Below, one piece after another: positions 20,987-43,440 of a DNA stretch of 64,000 nt. A program made the translations under genes and the position numbers. The first letter of the stretch is position 1. Every line of letters begins with the position of its first letter. The notes below the pieces were generated by a model. The model was given only the letters and a program-made list of their open reading frames with translations, was not told the origin of the DNA and made no database searches. Location: contig OZ022351.1 of the NCBI GenBank assembly GCA_963989245.1, forward strand, positions 18,889,935 through 18,953,934, written 5' to 3'. Origin of the DNA: Nansenia antarctica. Its lineage: Eukaryota > Chordata > Actinopteri > Argentiniformes > Microstomatidae.

Positions 20987-20988
<2 letters not shown>

Positions 20989-21182
20989 TTGGCAACAACA
21001 CAACGTTTTCTTGTGTTTTGGAGTGCTGAGGCATAATGTGAACATCATCATCATCGACAAACTCCCAATGTTCATCTGTTGACTATAAAAAGACAAAGGT
21101 TATGACTTGATCATTATGACAACCTAAATGCAGCATACATGTGATTTGGCTGATGGGTCAAACCCAGTTGCGGTGTGAATTC

Positions 21183-21522
21183 AACTCATGTCATCTGGTA
21201 CACAGACCAGTCATCTGGTACACAGACCAGTCATCTGGTACACAGACCAGTCACCTGGTACACAGACCAGTTACCTGATACACAGACCAGTCATCTGGTA
21301 CACAGACCAGTCACCTGGTACACAGACAAGTCATCTGGTACACAAACCAGTCATCTGGTACACAGACCAGTCATCTGGTACACAGACCTGGTCACCTGCT
21401 ACACAAACCAGTCATCTGGTACACAGACCAGTCACCTGGTACACAGACCAGTCATCTGGTACACAGACCAGTCATCTGGTACACAGACCAGTCACCTGGT
21501 ACACAGACCAGTCATCTGGTCA
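21183..21522. repeat. 20-bp minisatellite, array 1
   Basis: About 17 units of CATCTGGTACACAGACCAGT with C/T variation (CACCTGG versus CATCTGG) and one unit expanded by a base near 21388. The core ACCAGT-CA-YCTGGT is nearly palindromic. Three units equal 20 codons, hence the repeated Tyr-Thr-Asp and His-Arg-Pro frames. Confidence 0.97.
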
Positions 21523-22187
21523 TTTTGGCTAAAGCATTGACAGCAATGACAGTCAGGAACAGTCAACGCCCGGTGGACATAATCCCTCGTATATCCAAGG
21601 CCCCAGGAATTCAAAATGTTTAGTTTTTTTGCTATTCAGGAACAGATCGAGCTGGCTGATTTCCCCAATATTTACTCCTCCAAATCTGTTAGATCTGGAT
21701 CCTGGATCTCAAATAAAAGAAGCAGCATCATTCTGACCTCAATTCGGTTTTGAACTCCTGGGGCCCAGATGACCACAGCCCAGTATCTCAACAGATTGAG
21801 CACATTATCTTTTACTCTGCAGGATCAGATAGAGCTGGCTGATGTCCCCTATACTACTGCTCTGATCCTCGAAAAAAAAAAAAAAAAAAAAACTGGATCA
21901 CTCTAATCTAGATACGTGTTTGAAATACTGGGCCGTGTGACTTCCCTGTGAAGTGGGACATGTGCTCTTTTAAACACACAGGCACAAGTTGTTCTGTGGT
22001 ATGTGCTAACTATGGTAAGTGTTCTGTGGTAACTATGGTAAGTGTTCTGTAGCATGTGGTAACTATGGTAACTGTTCTGTGGCAGATAACACAACAATCT
22101 GAATATCAAAAGATTGAGACAGGACGAAAATGGCTGTTTCTACTTCTGCATGGTCCTCATCGCTGTGAGGGACACTCCACCCTGGTA

Positions 22188-22468
22188 CAGAGTACAGACC
22201 AGTCACCTGGTACACAGACCAGTCACCTGGTAGACAGACCAGTCATCTGATACACAGACCAGTCATCTGGTAGACAGACCAGTCATCTGATACACAGACC
22301 AGTCACCTGGTACACAGACCAGTCACCTGGTACACAGACCAGTCACCTGATACACAGACCAGTCACCTGATACACAGACCAGTCACCTGGTACACAGACC
22401 AGTCATCTGGTAGACAGACCAGTCACCTGGTACACAGACCAGTCACCTGGTACACAGACACGTCCATA
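22188..22468. repeat. 20-bp minisatellite, array 2
   Basis: About 14 units of the same 20-bp motif as array 1, 670 bp away, with its own variants (TAGACAGACC, CTGATACACA). The intervening sequence holds poly-A (21872-21891) and TGTGGTAACTATGGTAA repeats (about 22010-22075). Confidence 0.97.
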
Positions 22469-22910
22469 CTAGAGCTTGGAGGTTTCAGCCACATGATTAA
22501 TGGTAACATAGATGTCGTAGCATTGATTGTACCCCATACAGGCTGTTATAACAATAAACAATAAAAAAAAGTGTGCTAAAAGTATTTCTAAAGCAGCATC
22601 TGTGTGTCGGAGTTGACTACTGGTGCACTATGGAGGCGGCAGTCTTGGCGGAGCGCAAACCGCTAAACAAAACAAAAAAACGTACAAAAACCGCCATCAA
22701 TTATCATCCGCTCTTTTTTATAATAAAGTACAGAATTTACAAGTAATAAATACAATAGTACATAAATACATGCATTGGGTGTTCTAGAACACACACAGCG
22801 AGGTTCCGTTCGGTTCTAGAACACACGCACAGAGTTACAGTTATGTTCTAGAACACAAGGTTCCGGAACGTAACAGGGCGTGTTCCATGGTTCCATTGTC
22901 TCCGGGGGTT

Positions 22911-34180
<11,270 letters not shown>

Positions 34181-35138
34181 GCCCTCCTCCTCCCCCGTCT
34201 GGTCGCAGCTAGCCTGCTAGCTAATGACGGTCAGCTGAGCTGAACACCGACAGCACAGCTGATGCATCCTACGCTGGCGGCGTAAACTAGCGAACGTAAC
34301 CTACGTAATTGGCGTAAGACCGTGACGTAGGGTGTATCTGAATGAATGAAAGCTTTATTTCGAACATGTGAAAAAAGAAATAGTTATAACAACAAAAAAC
34401 AACAAAAAAACAAAACAAAACAAAAAACACTATTTACTTAACATGTCCGAAAAGGAGTAGGAAGAAGCATAAGCTTATTTAATCCTACCCCTTCTCCAAT
34501 ACTCAGAGATTAATAATTAATAATCTTCAGTTAACTTCAATATTAATATATATATATATTTTTATTAAATCAAATGTATTTACGTATTTAGATATTTACC
34601 AACAATAGAAAACAGATAATGTAAATAAACGTAAATCAACGTAACCTACGTCATTTTTGTAAGACCGTTACGTGAGGTAGGGTGAATCTCAACTGTCCGA
34701 AGTAGCGTCCTTTCCTTGTCCCCTCTCCTAGCTCCCAGCTCCCTACACGCTATTATACTTTCTGCCAGTACAGATTTGACTGAAGGATATCAGAGACTGG
34801 TCAGAGGACAGAGGACCCCATCGATGACGTGTTGAATCTGGTTGTACTGCTTCAGCAGTGTGTCTGACAGATTTAACGAGCAATCCATGATTTGTTTTGA
34901 TTAAATGGTAATACATTTATCTTTGGACTTTCAAATATAGATATATTCATATTATAAAACGTACAACACGTTTGTGGTTGATGGAATCCCAGATTGCCCC
35001 TGTAACTACTTAAAAGACAAACAGTGTGGTGAGAATACACTTACATTAAGCTTACCTTTTATAAATAGAACGAACGTGTTTAATTGAAAATAGAAATGTT
35101 GGACTGTTTAGGTTAAGGTGTTTATTGTTAGGGTTAGG
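34181..35138. other. Spacer with probable rnf175 5' region
   Basis: Contains a CpG-bearing stretch at 34250-34330 just upstream of the rnf175 ATG, a plausible promoter on the minus strand. Next is a repeat-like block 34345-34510 (AACATGTCCGAAAAGGAGT, ending near TAATCCTACCCCTT) resembling a LINE 3' tail. AT-rich sequence follows. Confidence 0.45.
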
Positions 35139-36700
35139 TGCTATTGATTGATTGATTGAAAACGTTATTAGAAGATTTGCAGAAGTAGGTACATGAAAGT
35201 ACATATTACATACAAGGTCAACTAACAGGATAAAAACCCAAGAAAGCCACTGGCTTATTTCAATTGGGGTCCTTGATTCTCAATTCATCGTTACATGTAA
35301 GACAGACAAAAAAACTAGTACTATCTACAAGATAATACAGTCAAATAACTATTACTATCTACAAGATAAACATACATCCATCATGGGAAGAACAATACAA
35401 CAAAACATAAGGTATGTACATGTGTTTTAATCTGATTTTTGATTTAGAGGGTCCAGTTACGGATTGCAGCCTCCTGTAAATGTTTTTTGAGAGTGGTTTT
35501 GAAGGTGGGCAGTGTTTTGCACTCCTTTAAGATTATAGGAAGGGCGTTCCACATTTTTACTGCATAGTTTGCAAACGAGTTTAACCCCTTGTTTGTGGTG
35601 CAACGCGGTTGAACGTGGTTCGTGGAGCTTCCTCTGGTGTTGTATGTGTGGACGTTGTTCACTTTTTGGAAGTATGTTGACAGGTACTTGGGTGTCTTTG
35701 TGGTGTAGCGTATCTTGAAGACCAGGCCCAGTGCAAGCTGCTGCACTCTGTCAACTACTCGTAGCCAATCAAGGCTAAAAAAATGAGCAGCGGTTAGATG
35801 TGTCCTAGGGTTGAGGCCTAGCAGAAGCCTAACCAGTTTATTTTGGGCTGTCTGGAGTCTTGTTTTATGGGCCTTTGTGGTTCTATAGTACCATGATGTT
35901 ACGGCATAGTCGAAGTGACATTGAATGAGAGCTCCTGATAGGGTCCTCAGTGTGTTTTTTAAGTGAGGATATCCTGTACAATAATCTAGTTCTATGGTTC
36001 ACTTTTTTGATTACTTTTGCTGCCATTTTATCTCCGGAAAGATTTGCCTCTAAGATGGAGCCCAGGTATGTAATATCCTCTTTTCTTGTGATATTAATGT
36101 TACCCACTTTTATTTTAAAATGTTCAGCCTTTCTGAGTTTAGATGGGGATCCGTATAGGATGGTTTCAGTTTTACCTAGGTGTATTGATAGTTTATTGTC
36201 AGCTAGCCAGATGCAGATTCTACTCAGTTCAGTGCTTAGCGCTTTTTCCACCTGCAATATGTCCCTGTCAGAGACCAGCAGAGCCGAGTCATCCGCGAAC
36301 AGGAACAAATTGCAATCACATGCTGATGACATGTCATTCACATATATTAGGAACAGTAAAGGTCCCAATATGCTTCCTTGTGGAACGCCGCAGGTCACTG
36401 GGAGGGGGGGGGACAGTGTTCCGTTCACACTAACCACCTGTTCCCTCCCCTCTAAGTAGGATTGCATCCAGCTCACCGATGTTCTATCGAACCCAATTGC
36501 TTTCAGTTTATCTAACAATATGTGGTGATCTACTGTGTCGAAGGCCTTCTGGAGGTCCAGCATGACCATGCCGCAGTACTTGCCCGAGTCCACCTCATGG
36601 TTGATGTGGTCGTTCAAATAGAGAAGGCATGTGTCAGTGGAACTGCATGTGCTAGGGCACATGTACCGTAACATATAGACCAATTAGCATTTTTAATAGA
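35139..36700 (-). mobile_element. L2-like LINE with reverse-transcriptase domain, 5' truncated
   Basis: Minus-strand frame 36683-35883 gives MLDLQKAFDTVDHHILLDKL, CGVPQGSILGPLLF, FLFADDSALLV and LSIHLGKTETILYG, the successive reverse-transcriptase blocks with an intact FADD. A second frame 35746-35444 gives the C-terminal domain (VKMWNALPIILKE). A frame break separates them near 35880. The 3' end has TTGATTGATTGATTG-type tails at 35139-35160, shared with the short copy at 16183-16318. Confidence 0.9.
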
Positions 36701-36804
36701 AAATCTCCATTGAAGATGCAATTTAATCCAGAGTTAGGCTTAATCTGTGCCCTAGATCCCACCCTTAGGTCTACATGTTTATCTCATGTTAGTATGAACT
36801 TACA

Positions 36805-36892
36805 TTGGGGGAGGCTGGTGGAGGTAGAAATCAGAGGAAGAGCTCATTGTAATGCATGGAACGGAATAAGGAATGGTATCAAACACACATAA
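36805..36892. mobile_element. Half copy of the 14288-type foldback repeat
   Basis: GGGGGAGGCTGGTGGAGG, CATTGTAATGCATGGAACGG and GGAATGGTATCAAACAC match the left part of the 14288-14400 element. Confidence 0.7.
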
Positions 36893-36939
36893 CGAGGGAG
36901 AGAACCAGATGTTGTCAAATAAAGTCCATTGTTAATAAT

Positions 36940-37155
36940 TACATTTACCATTTAGCTGACCCTTTAGCCCAAAGCGATTCACAATTAGAGATTACAGGGA
37001 CAGTCTCCCTGGAGTCATTTAGGGCTAAGTGGCTTACTCAAGGGCACACTAGTGGTGGTGTTCCAGGTGTTCCACCATTTATAGGTGGGATTCGAACTCA
37101 TGACCTTTCCGATCACCAGTCCAACTCAATATCCCCTAGAGCACCACTACCCCAT
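36940..37155 (-). mobile_element. tRNA-like SINE (TTTAGCTGAC family)
   Basis: Starts TTACCATTTAGCTGACCC with CCCAAAGCGATTCACAA, and carries GGATTCGAACTCATGACC. The reverse complement of the latter is a tRNA box B (GAGTTCGAATCC). The end AGCACCACTACC is the usual start of a tRNA-like head on the minus strand. Confidence 0.7.
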
Positions 37156-37220
37156 TCTTCACAAAGACAGTTCATGTCAAGAACACACACATACAAAAAT
37201 AACATATATACTGTATATTT

Positions 37221-37226
37221 TTTATT
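37221..37226 (-). promoter_or_regulatory. Polyadenylation signal AATAAA
   Basis: Plus-strand TTTATT, read AATAAA on the minus strand, about 100 bases after the stop codon of the Ser/Thr-rich gene. It suits the end of that transcript. Confidence 0.45.
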
Positions 37227-37328
37227 TATATAATATATTTCAAGAACAAAGTTATATTTATGTTACACAGAAAACCAAAAGAATGTCCATGTCACCGTAT
37301 CAAAACAAAAATAACCCTTCAACTTGAC

Positions 37329-39890
37329 TTAAAACCCAGATCCCCCCTGCCACCGTCCCTCCCTCCCTCCCTCCCACACACACGCAGGGTAGTGGGGCAC
37401 ACTGGAGGACATGGTCTCCTGATTTGTCTCTCTTGTGGGGCCTTCAGGCACCGTGGTGGGGGGGCTGGCGATGGTGGTGGTGGTGGTGGTAACCAGGATA
37501 ACAACCCCCTCACTGGTGCTCGCGATGGGGGCCTTAGTGGCGTTCTGACAGGGTCGAGCAGCTGTAAGTACAGCAGTGTCGTTACTGGGGACAGGACTGC
37601 TGGCTGGGGCCTGCACAGTGGAGCTGGAGGGGACTTGTTGTGAGTCTGAGGAGAGTCCCACAAACAAAACACTGTCACTCTGCTCACTAGGTGAGTCAGG
37701 AATCAGAGAGTCAGTTGGGTCGCTGTAGTTCGTTGCCACAATGTCCTCCTGGCTACGATGAGTAGTAGGACGATCGTCGTGGTAACCATCCACTTCTTCA
37801 ACCGCCTCAGAGGAGTCCATTTGACCTACGGATGACCTCATCACAGGTGCTGCCACTGGGATGATGTAATCGGTCCGATAGCCAATCACATACGCCGCAA
37901 CGGGGCGGCGCTCTTCCTGGTTCTCAACGTCATCAGCCTCAGCGCTAGCCTCTTCCTCCGCGGGAGAGGAGGTCACGTGACCTGGACCACCTCCACCAAT
38001 GGCTGACGATGTAGCCTCAACAACCTCGCTGACGACATCACCGCTCAGGTTCTCATTGGTTGGGACAGAGTAACCAGACACATTGTAGCCAATGGCGGGA
38101 GAGGGAGAGGGAGAGGGAGAGGAAGAGGGAGGGGGAGAGAGAGAGAGAGAGGTGTGGGGTAAGGTGGTAGCGTCCTCCTGAATACCGTCATAAACAGTCG
38201 TGTCTTCAGTCGTAAAGTCTGTCAGCGCCATGACAAGGCCGCTCCTAGCGACTGAGGATGAGGATGATGAGGATGAGGGGTCATCGTCTGTCTGCAGGGG
38301 CGCTACGTGGGTCACCTGATCCACAGGGCCAATCAGACGGGCTGAAGAAGGCGAAGCATCCTGGGTAATGTAGTCACCGCTGGCCTCCTGCTCTCCGTCT
38401 GCTCTCTCGAGTGTGACAGGTGTCACAGGGACAGAAGTGTTAGTGTCGGGGGTCGGACTAGTGTTACCACGGTAACTGCCGGTAGAAGAGACCACAACAG
38501 TGTCTGTCTGACTGGTATAGTCAATATCAGGGGCTGAGGTAGCGTCAACATTCATACTCGTGTCTGTCTGACTGGTATAGTCAATACAGGGGGCTGAGGT
38601 AGCGTCCACATTCATACTGGCGTTCCCATCACTTCCGATGTGACTTGTGTGCCTCTGGACTTCACGGAGAGAGGTAGTTTGGTAGGTGTAGGGGAAGGTA
38701 GTAGGAACAGAGGAAGAGGCAGCGGCGTCAACATCACTCTGGCCACTAGGTGTCACCCCAGAGCCTAACGGGGAGACACGGCCATCGCTGGTACCGTAGG
38801 GTGCTGAGAGTTGACCGGTAACATCACATTTTCTAAACCCTAACCCTAACCCTAACCCTAACCCTAACCCTAACCCTAATCCTAGCCCTAACCCTAACCC
38901 TAACCCTAACAAGTCTGAGGGGGGGGAGGGGGAGGGAGTGGCAGGCAGGGTTGAGTTGTGTTCATGTGGTTGGTGTGGGTCCAGTGTGTCTGCAGGGATG
39001 TATCTCACAGACCCTAGAGAAGAGAAGGGAGGAAAATAAGGCACTGTAATCAACTTCAAGGCCACACAATTGTAATTGTTTTGACACAGTAAGTAAGTAG
39101 CCTAGAACCGACGGTTCTCGAGCCTAATGGCCCATAGGGCAGGAGCCTATATCTCCTGTTTCCGTAGCGTGAGGCGGCTTGATGTACAAGTACACCCCCT
39201 GGACATGATGCTGGTATGTCACAGGGTCTTTTGACACAGTAGAGGTATCTTGATAGAGATGACATTCACACACTAGGCTTTTTGCCTGTCTTTTTACATT
39301 GCATTATGTCTGTGAATCTAGTCTAGTCGAGTCTAGTCTATCTCCACCATGCTGGAAACAAACTCCACCAACCTCAGTTGTATGGCAATAAAACATTAAT
39401 CATTCTTGCATTTTGTAATGTAAATAAAAGGATATACAATAGTCACGACTCCTATCTTGCTACTTTTTAATAGGCCTTATTACTGCTAGTTGGTATAAAT
39501 CCTAGAATGTCACTGCAGAATAATTCAACTGTAGTGTAAGTAGGCCTAATAGCTAGCGACAGTGTAATAACTGCCTATTCAAAACAAAACGTAATGTGGT
39601 CTATTCTATATCATATATTCAATAATGGGAGACGATGGGAGATCGATGGGAGATCGGGCCTTCTGCTCGGCTGCTCCCAGGCTGTGGAATGCTCTCCCTG
39701 ACCACCTAAGGGCACCACAGTCTGTGGATGCTTTTAAACGGGGCCTTAAAACCCACCTTTTTAATAGAGCCTTTTTTTTAGCCTTTTAATTGAATGTTTT
39801 TATTGCTTTATCTACTGTGTTGTAAGCACTCTGAGATTTTATATGTAAAGTGCTTTTATAAATAAAATGCATCATTATTATTATTATTAT

Positions 39891-39945
<55 letters not shown>

Positions 39946-40092
39946 GTAATAATAACCGTTATTTGTAGCACTTTTCCTGCAAACGTTGCAGCTCAATCCG
40001 CTAGTTAGCAGCCAGAAACACGGATATTTACCTTTCTGAAGCAGTAAAAAGAGGACAAAAAGTGTCAAATGACGAGGGCAGCCCATCATCAT
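37329..40092 (-). CDS. Predicted secreted Ser/Thr-rich protein, two exons
   Basis: Exon 1 (40092-40032) starts MMMGCPRHLTLFVLFLLLQK, a good signal peptide with a hydrophobic core. The donor GTAAAT follows, and the acceptor CTTCTCTAG leads into exon 2 (39013-37329). The join makes 581 residues in frame. Exon 2 is rich in Ser, Thr, Pro, Asp and Val with many possible O-glycan sites and no cysteine-rich module or obvious transmembrane helix. It includes a duplicated 20-residue unit (SMNVDATSAP.IDYTSQTDT, near 38500-38620), a Leu-Gly run from telomere-type hexamers, and TTTTTTIASPPTTVPEG near the end. An AATAAA lies 100 bp downstream. I do not recognise the family. It could be a mucin-like secreted or matrix protein, or a fragment of a larger gene whose later exons I cannot see. 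Confidence 0.5.
38834..38910. repeat. Interstitial telomere-type (CCCTAA)n
   Basis: About twelve CCCTAA hexamers with CCCTAATCCTAGCCCTAA near the middle. On the minus strand it is TTAGGG and reads Leu-Gly repeats inside the open frame of the gene at 37329-40092. Confidence 0.97.
39080..39218 (-). mobile_element. Dispersed repeat, copy 1 (LINE-like)
   Basis: Contains GAGCCTAATGGCCCATAGGG and CGTAGCGTGAGGCGGCTTGA. The reverse complement matches 44745-44880 closely (CAAGCCGCCTCACGCTA, CCCTATGGGCCATTAGGCTC). It may be the C-terminal tail of a LINE. It lies in the intron of the Ser/Thr-rich gene. Confidence 0.65.
39632..39880 (+). mobile_element. LINE 3' end with (TTA)n tail
   Basis: Plus frame reads RAFCSAAPRLWNALPDHLRA, then PQSVDAFKRGLKTHLFNRAF, the conserved C-terminus of fish L2-like LINEs, followed by AAGTGCTTTTATAAATAAAA and a long trinucleotide run. 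5' truncated to about 250 bp. Confidence 0.85.
39880..39948. repeat. (TTA)n/(TAA)n array
   Basis: Switches from TTA to ATA/TAA units at about 39893. It is probably the expanded microsatellite tail of the preceding LINE. Confidence 0.95.
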
Positions 40093-41520
40093 CGTTGTAA
40101 AGGTCAACTGAGATGTTCGCGGATTGTGTAAAGTGATCTCGTACTGGAGGAAACTATAATTTTAACATGTTATAGAAGATGCTTCGTTAGCTGCTGCTGT
40201 GTTTTCTAAATTGAATAAACTACTTTTATTTGAATGCACCTATGAAATCAAAGATAAACGATATTGTGCGTTTTTATTGGTTACTCCAGGGATTCTAAAT
40301 ACACTAGCAACAGTCGCTATGCGCTCAATATCCCTGATTACAATGACGTAAGGTAATTTTGTTAATAAATAATAATAATAATAATAATAACCTTTATTTG
40401 TAACTAAATACATACAATATATACAAATATATAGATTAATCAACTTAAAATATACATTTAGAAAATAATACAGTAATTTAAAGGCGATGAGTTTTCAGTC
40501 TTGACTTGAACATATTATGTGATGCATGTCTCTGTATCTCTTAATCATCTTAATGCATCTCATTAAACGATTGACTTTCCTGACAGTATTTAAAAAATGA
40601 CTCGAAAGCGATCTTTTGAATTGGTTCATTTTTATTTGTGTACTCATAAATTGTATCGTATTCCTTCGTATGCATAAGGAGTTAATAGCACAACTTGTGG
40701 TTTAAGTACAACCATTTAATTAAAAAATAAAACAAAACGAAAAAAGTTTTACAGACAGTTAATGACAGTTTACAGTCTTTGATAACAAACAAAACATTTT
40801 CCCTGAACAATATATATTTTGAGTCAGGCACATAATATTCCCTCTCTCACTCCCTCTGCTCAGTCCTTTAGTTCTCATTTGAACATGACTTCAACACTGG
40901 GGAAAGAGATGGTTCAAACGGTTTAAATCACCACTTAAAACTATCTGTCTTTGGTACAACACTAAGATAGATCGCGTACTACTACGACCACCATTGCACA
41001 ATGAGATCAGTGTCGTTCTTGAATCAGTCCTGGATTTGACCAATAAAGAGTTGCCATCGATGTGTCTTCAGATCAACCGTGTGTGGTGGACCAGAGCATT
41101 ATGTGTCCCAGAGTCTGAGACCTTCATTCCGTGGTCTACCATGTCCCCAGTTTCATGTTTAGGAAAAGGTCAACCTAACGTAACACTCTGGGGACACGTC
41201 CGATAGGCTAATGACCTAGCACATGTACACAATGTATGACGGTATTGACAAATAGGCTACTGTTGCTATTTTCAAAAAACACGTTTTACAGTATAACCAC
41301 CCAACAATAATGGAGATAGAGGATTATATTGATCCAGCCAACTTTCACAATCCAAATGTCATAAAAGTCTCCCATCTCATCCCAATTGTATGTATTATTA
41401 TTGATCATTATTATATGATCATTATTATATTATAGGATCATATTGACATTATTTTATTTTTGCGCTATATAAGTCTAATGTATTATTATTATAATTATTA
41501 TTATTATCTCCGATAGTAGT
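40093..41520. other. AT-rich spacer
   Basis: No gene recognised. A short (AAT)n run is at 40371-40390. The stretch separates the divergent 5' ends of the Ser/Thr-rich gene (minus) and the zinc-finger locus (plus). Confidence 0.5.
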
Positions 41521-41526
41521 GCTCGG

Positions 41527-41534
41527 TGACGTCA
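41527..41534. promoter_or_regulatory. Full CRE palindrome TGACGTCA
   Basis: An exact 8-bp cAMP-response element consensus about 110 bp upstream of a candidate first exon. A second exact copy lies at 41788-41795. CpGs cluster here (GTGCGACGC, GCGTTCGCC), as expected of a promoter. Confidence 0.55.
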
Positions 41535-41575
41535 TCATCGTGCGACGCTCTCTCTTACCCAGCGTTCGCCTCGTA

Positions 41576-41652
41576 ACAAAACAAGCGGGAGCTGATGTGT
41601 GGGTGTTGCGTGTATGTTTCTGGGATTTTATTATAGATGGAAATCAACAAAG
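41576..41652 (+). other. Candidate 5' UTR exon of the zinc-finger locus
   Basis: ATGGAAATCAACAAAG precedes a strong splice donor GTGAGTCAG at 41653. Spliced to the exon at 42158, its ATG opens a 13-codon frame that stops just before the main ATG, so it would act as a short upstream ORF. The 5' limit is a guess. Confidence 0.4.
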
Positions 41653-41787
41653 GTGAGTCAGTAACTGTAACTAATGTGTGTGTACTTTGTAAATAACAAA
41701 AAAGGCGTTGCAAGTTGTAACAAGCCAAGGGGTCCGAAAGTAAACAAAACAAACTACATCGCTAGCATACAGTATGAATGGTCTGAA

Positions 41788-41795
41788 TGACGTCA
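41788..41795. promoter_or_regulatory. Second CRE palindrome TGACGTCA
   Basis: Exact copy of the consensus, inside what would be the first intron. Confidence 0.45.
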
Positions 41796-41989
41796 CCACT
41801 ACTGCAACTGAAACGAGAGAATGATTCTCTCTCTCTCTCGCTCTCTCTCGCTCTCTCTCTCTCTTTCTTAGTAACAGAAATGAAATCAAATGAAACCTGA
41901 TAATCAGATGGAGTATGTGATGTATTCACCGTCAATCACTCAATGCTCGTCTCGTTCACAGAACAGCGTGGGTTGCTTGCACTGTTTGA

Positions 41990-42116
41990 TTGCGTCTTTA
42001 AAAAAACGTGTAGTAAAAATTCGGTCTTTTCACACCGAATGGCTGAATACCGAATGTGCTTATTTAGCTATTTTCGGCCGAATACATTCGGTGGCCGAAA
42101 TTTCGGTGCATCCCTA
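41990..42116 (+). mobile_element. hAT terminal fragment
   Basis: ATTTTCGGCCGAATACATTC and GTGGCCGAAATTTCGGTGCA run into TCCCTA at 42116, a hAT right end related to that at 8217. The left end is not visible. It abuts the acceptor region of the exon at 42158; the paralogous exon at 58311 lacks it. Confidence 0.7.
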
Positions 42117-42157
42117 GAATGTATAGTTTACCCTGTTTGTGCCTCCTTTGTTTCCAG

Positions 42158-42434
42158 CTGCAGGTCCTCCTCAGCCCATGTAACCATGTATGAACCAGAG
42201 TCCACAGAGTCCCCCGGATATGACTGTGGTTCTCCAGACCTGAAAATCACATGGTGGGGTCCAGAGATGGTGGCAGTGAAGCTGGAGGAAGAAGATGTAG
42301 AGGAGAATGGTGTGATGGTGAAAGAAGAAGAAGTGGAGGAGAATGGAGCGATGATGAAAGAAGAGGAGGGAGATGTAATGCAGAAGGGTGTGATGGTGAA
42401 AGAAGAGGATGGAGGAGAAGAAATGAGGGAGGAG
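42158..42434 (+). CDS. Acidic 5' exon of a zinc-finger-type gene, copy 1
   Basis: Acceptor TTTGTTTCCAG at 42157; ATG at 42186; donor GTTAGT at 42435. It encodes 83 residues starting MYEPESTESPGYDCGSP, then MVAVKLEEEDVEENGVMVKE and further Glu/Val/Lys repeats. Such short acidic exons with LEEEDV..VKEE are typical leaders of fish multi-C2H2 zinc-finger proteins. No finger exon follows before the paralogous copy at 58311, so copy 1 may be an alternative first coding exon or a stranded duplicate. Confidence 0.6.
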
Positions 42435-42860
42435 GTTAGTACTTTACTACTAGAATTCCAAGTTTTTCAATGGGCCGTCTATGGAGACATGGAAACCATC
42501 TTTTTGGAACATTTTCAAATAACCAGGGCGGTCTATGTTCTTGGTCTATGTTCTTGGTCTATGCTCTTGGATTCTGTCTCGGGCTTAGACCCAAAACTTG
42601 GAATTCCCAGATCCACTTTTTGGAATGTCACCTGATCAATTCATTAGCCAATCAGAAGTCTGTATCAAATGGTTAATATGGAATATAATATCACACTTTT
42701 TGAATGTCACCTGAAACAATCAGCATCTCTCTCTCTCTCTCTCTCTCTTTCTTTCTCCCTCCTCAATCTGCTGTGTGAGGATGGATAATTAAAACTTTGT
42801 TCCCTTTCCTTTCATATCCCCTCTCTCTGTAGATATTTCTAACGTCATCCACATATGAAT
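42435..42860. other. Spacer after copy-1 exon
   Basis: Contains two TTCTTGGTCTATG-type duplications near 42537-42565 and a short CT run at 42724-42760. No gene is seen. Confidence 0.45.
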
Positions 42861-42865
42861 CATGA

Positions 42866-43440
42866 CAGAAACCCTTGTACGATCTTTGATGTACAATTTT
42901 CTGGTCCAGCCGTTGAAATTTTAGTCTTTCTAATTATGCCCATTAAATTATGACCACTAAAGCCAATGGGAACAGACACAGCTTTAGAGCAGAGTTCAGC
43001 AGTGTTGGTGTAAATGTGATCAATGCATGTTGATGATTCAGTTGATGATTTTGTTAGTGTACACCCTGGTAGGTTGGTTAATAACCTGAACCAGATTACA
43101 GGCACTGGTTATAGTTAGAATTTGATGCAAGCTTGATGCAAGAAAATGTGTGTTTAGGTCTCCCAGGAAATGTTCATTGTGTGCGTACAAATTATCAAGA
43201 TACTTACTGTTAGAGTTTGGTGGTCTGTAACAGCATCACAGCAATATAGGCTTGAGGTGGGGTACGTGAACCTGTAACCATAGCATTTCAACATCACACA
43301 ACATAAGATCCTTTCTGAGTTTAACAGGGATTTGGCTCTGAATGTACATTGCAACTCAAGGTTCGATGGGAGTCTGTGTACTGACGTACAATGATTGCTG
43401 GATGGCGCTGCTTGTACATTAGTCGCAGCCTTAACCCTAA
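42866..43440 (-). mobile_element. LINE endonuclease fragment
   Basis: Minus-strand text CIDHIYTNTAELCSKAVSVP, then GFSGHNLMGIIRKTK, is the C-terminal part of an APE endonuclease (family form IDHIYTN ... SDHNLI.I.RK). The His in GHNL is kept while the preceding Asp of SDH is Gly. Upstream bases to about 43200 add NLVQVINQPTR-like text. Broken and short. Confidence 0.75.

Noticed and set aside
21183..22468. Regular 20-bp repeats resembling a CRISPR array
   Set aside because: Units are head-to-tail with no spacers, the genome is clearly vertebrate, and no cas-like genes exist. It is a minisatellite.
38834..38910. A true chromosome end
   Set aside because: Unique coding and intergenic sequence continues on both sides, and only about a dozen hexamers are present.
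40371..40391. Retroelement insertion marked by (AAT)n
   Set aside because: No coding text or end signature could be linked to the short trinucleotide run.
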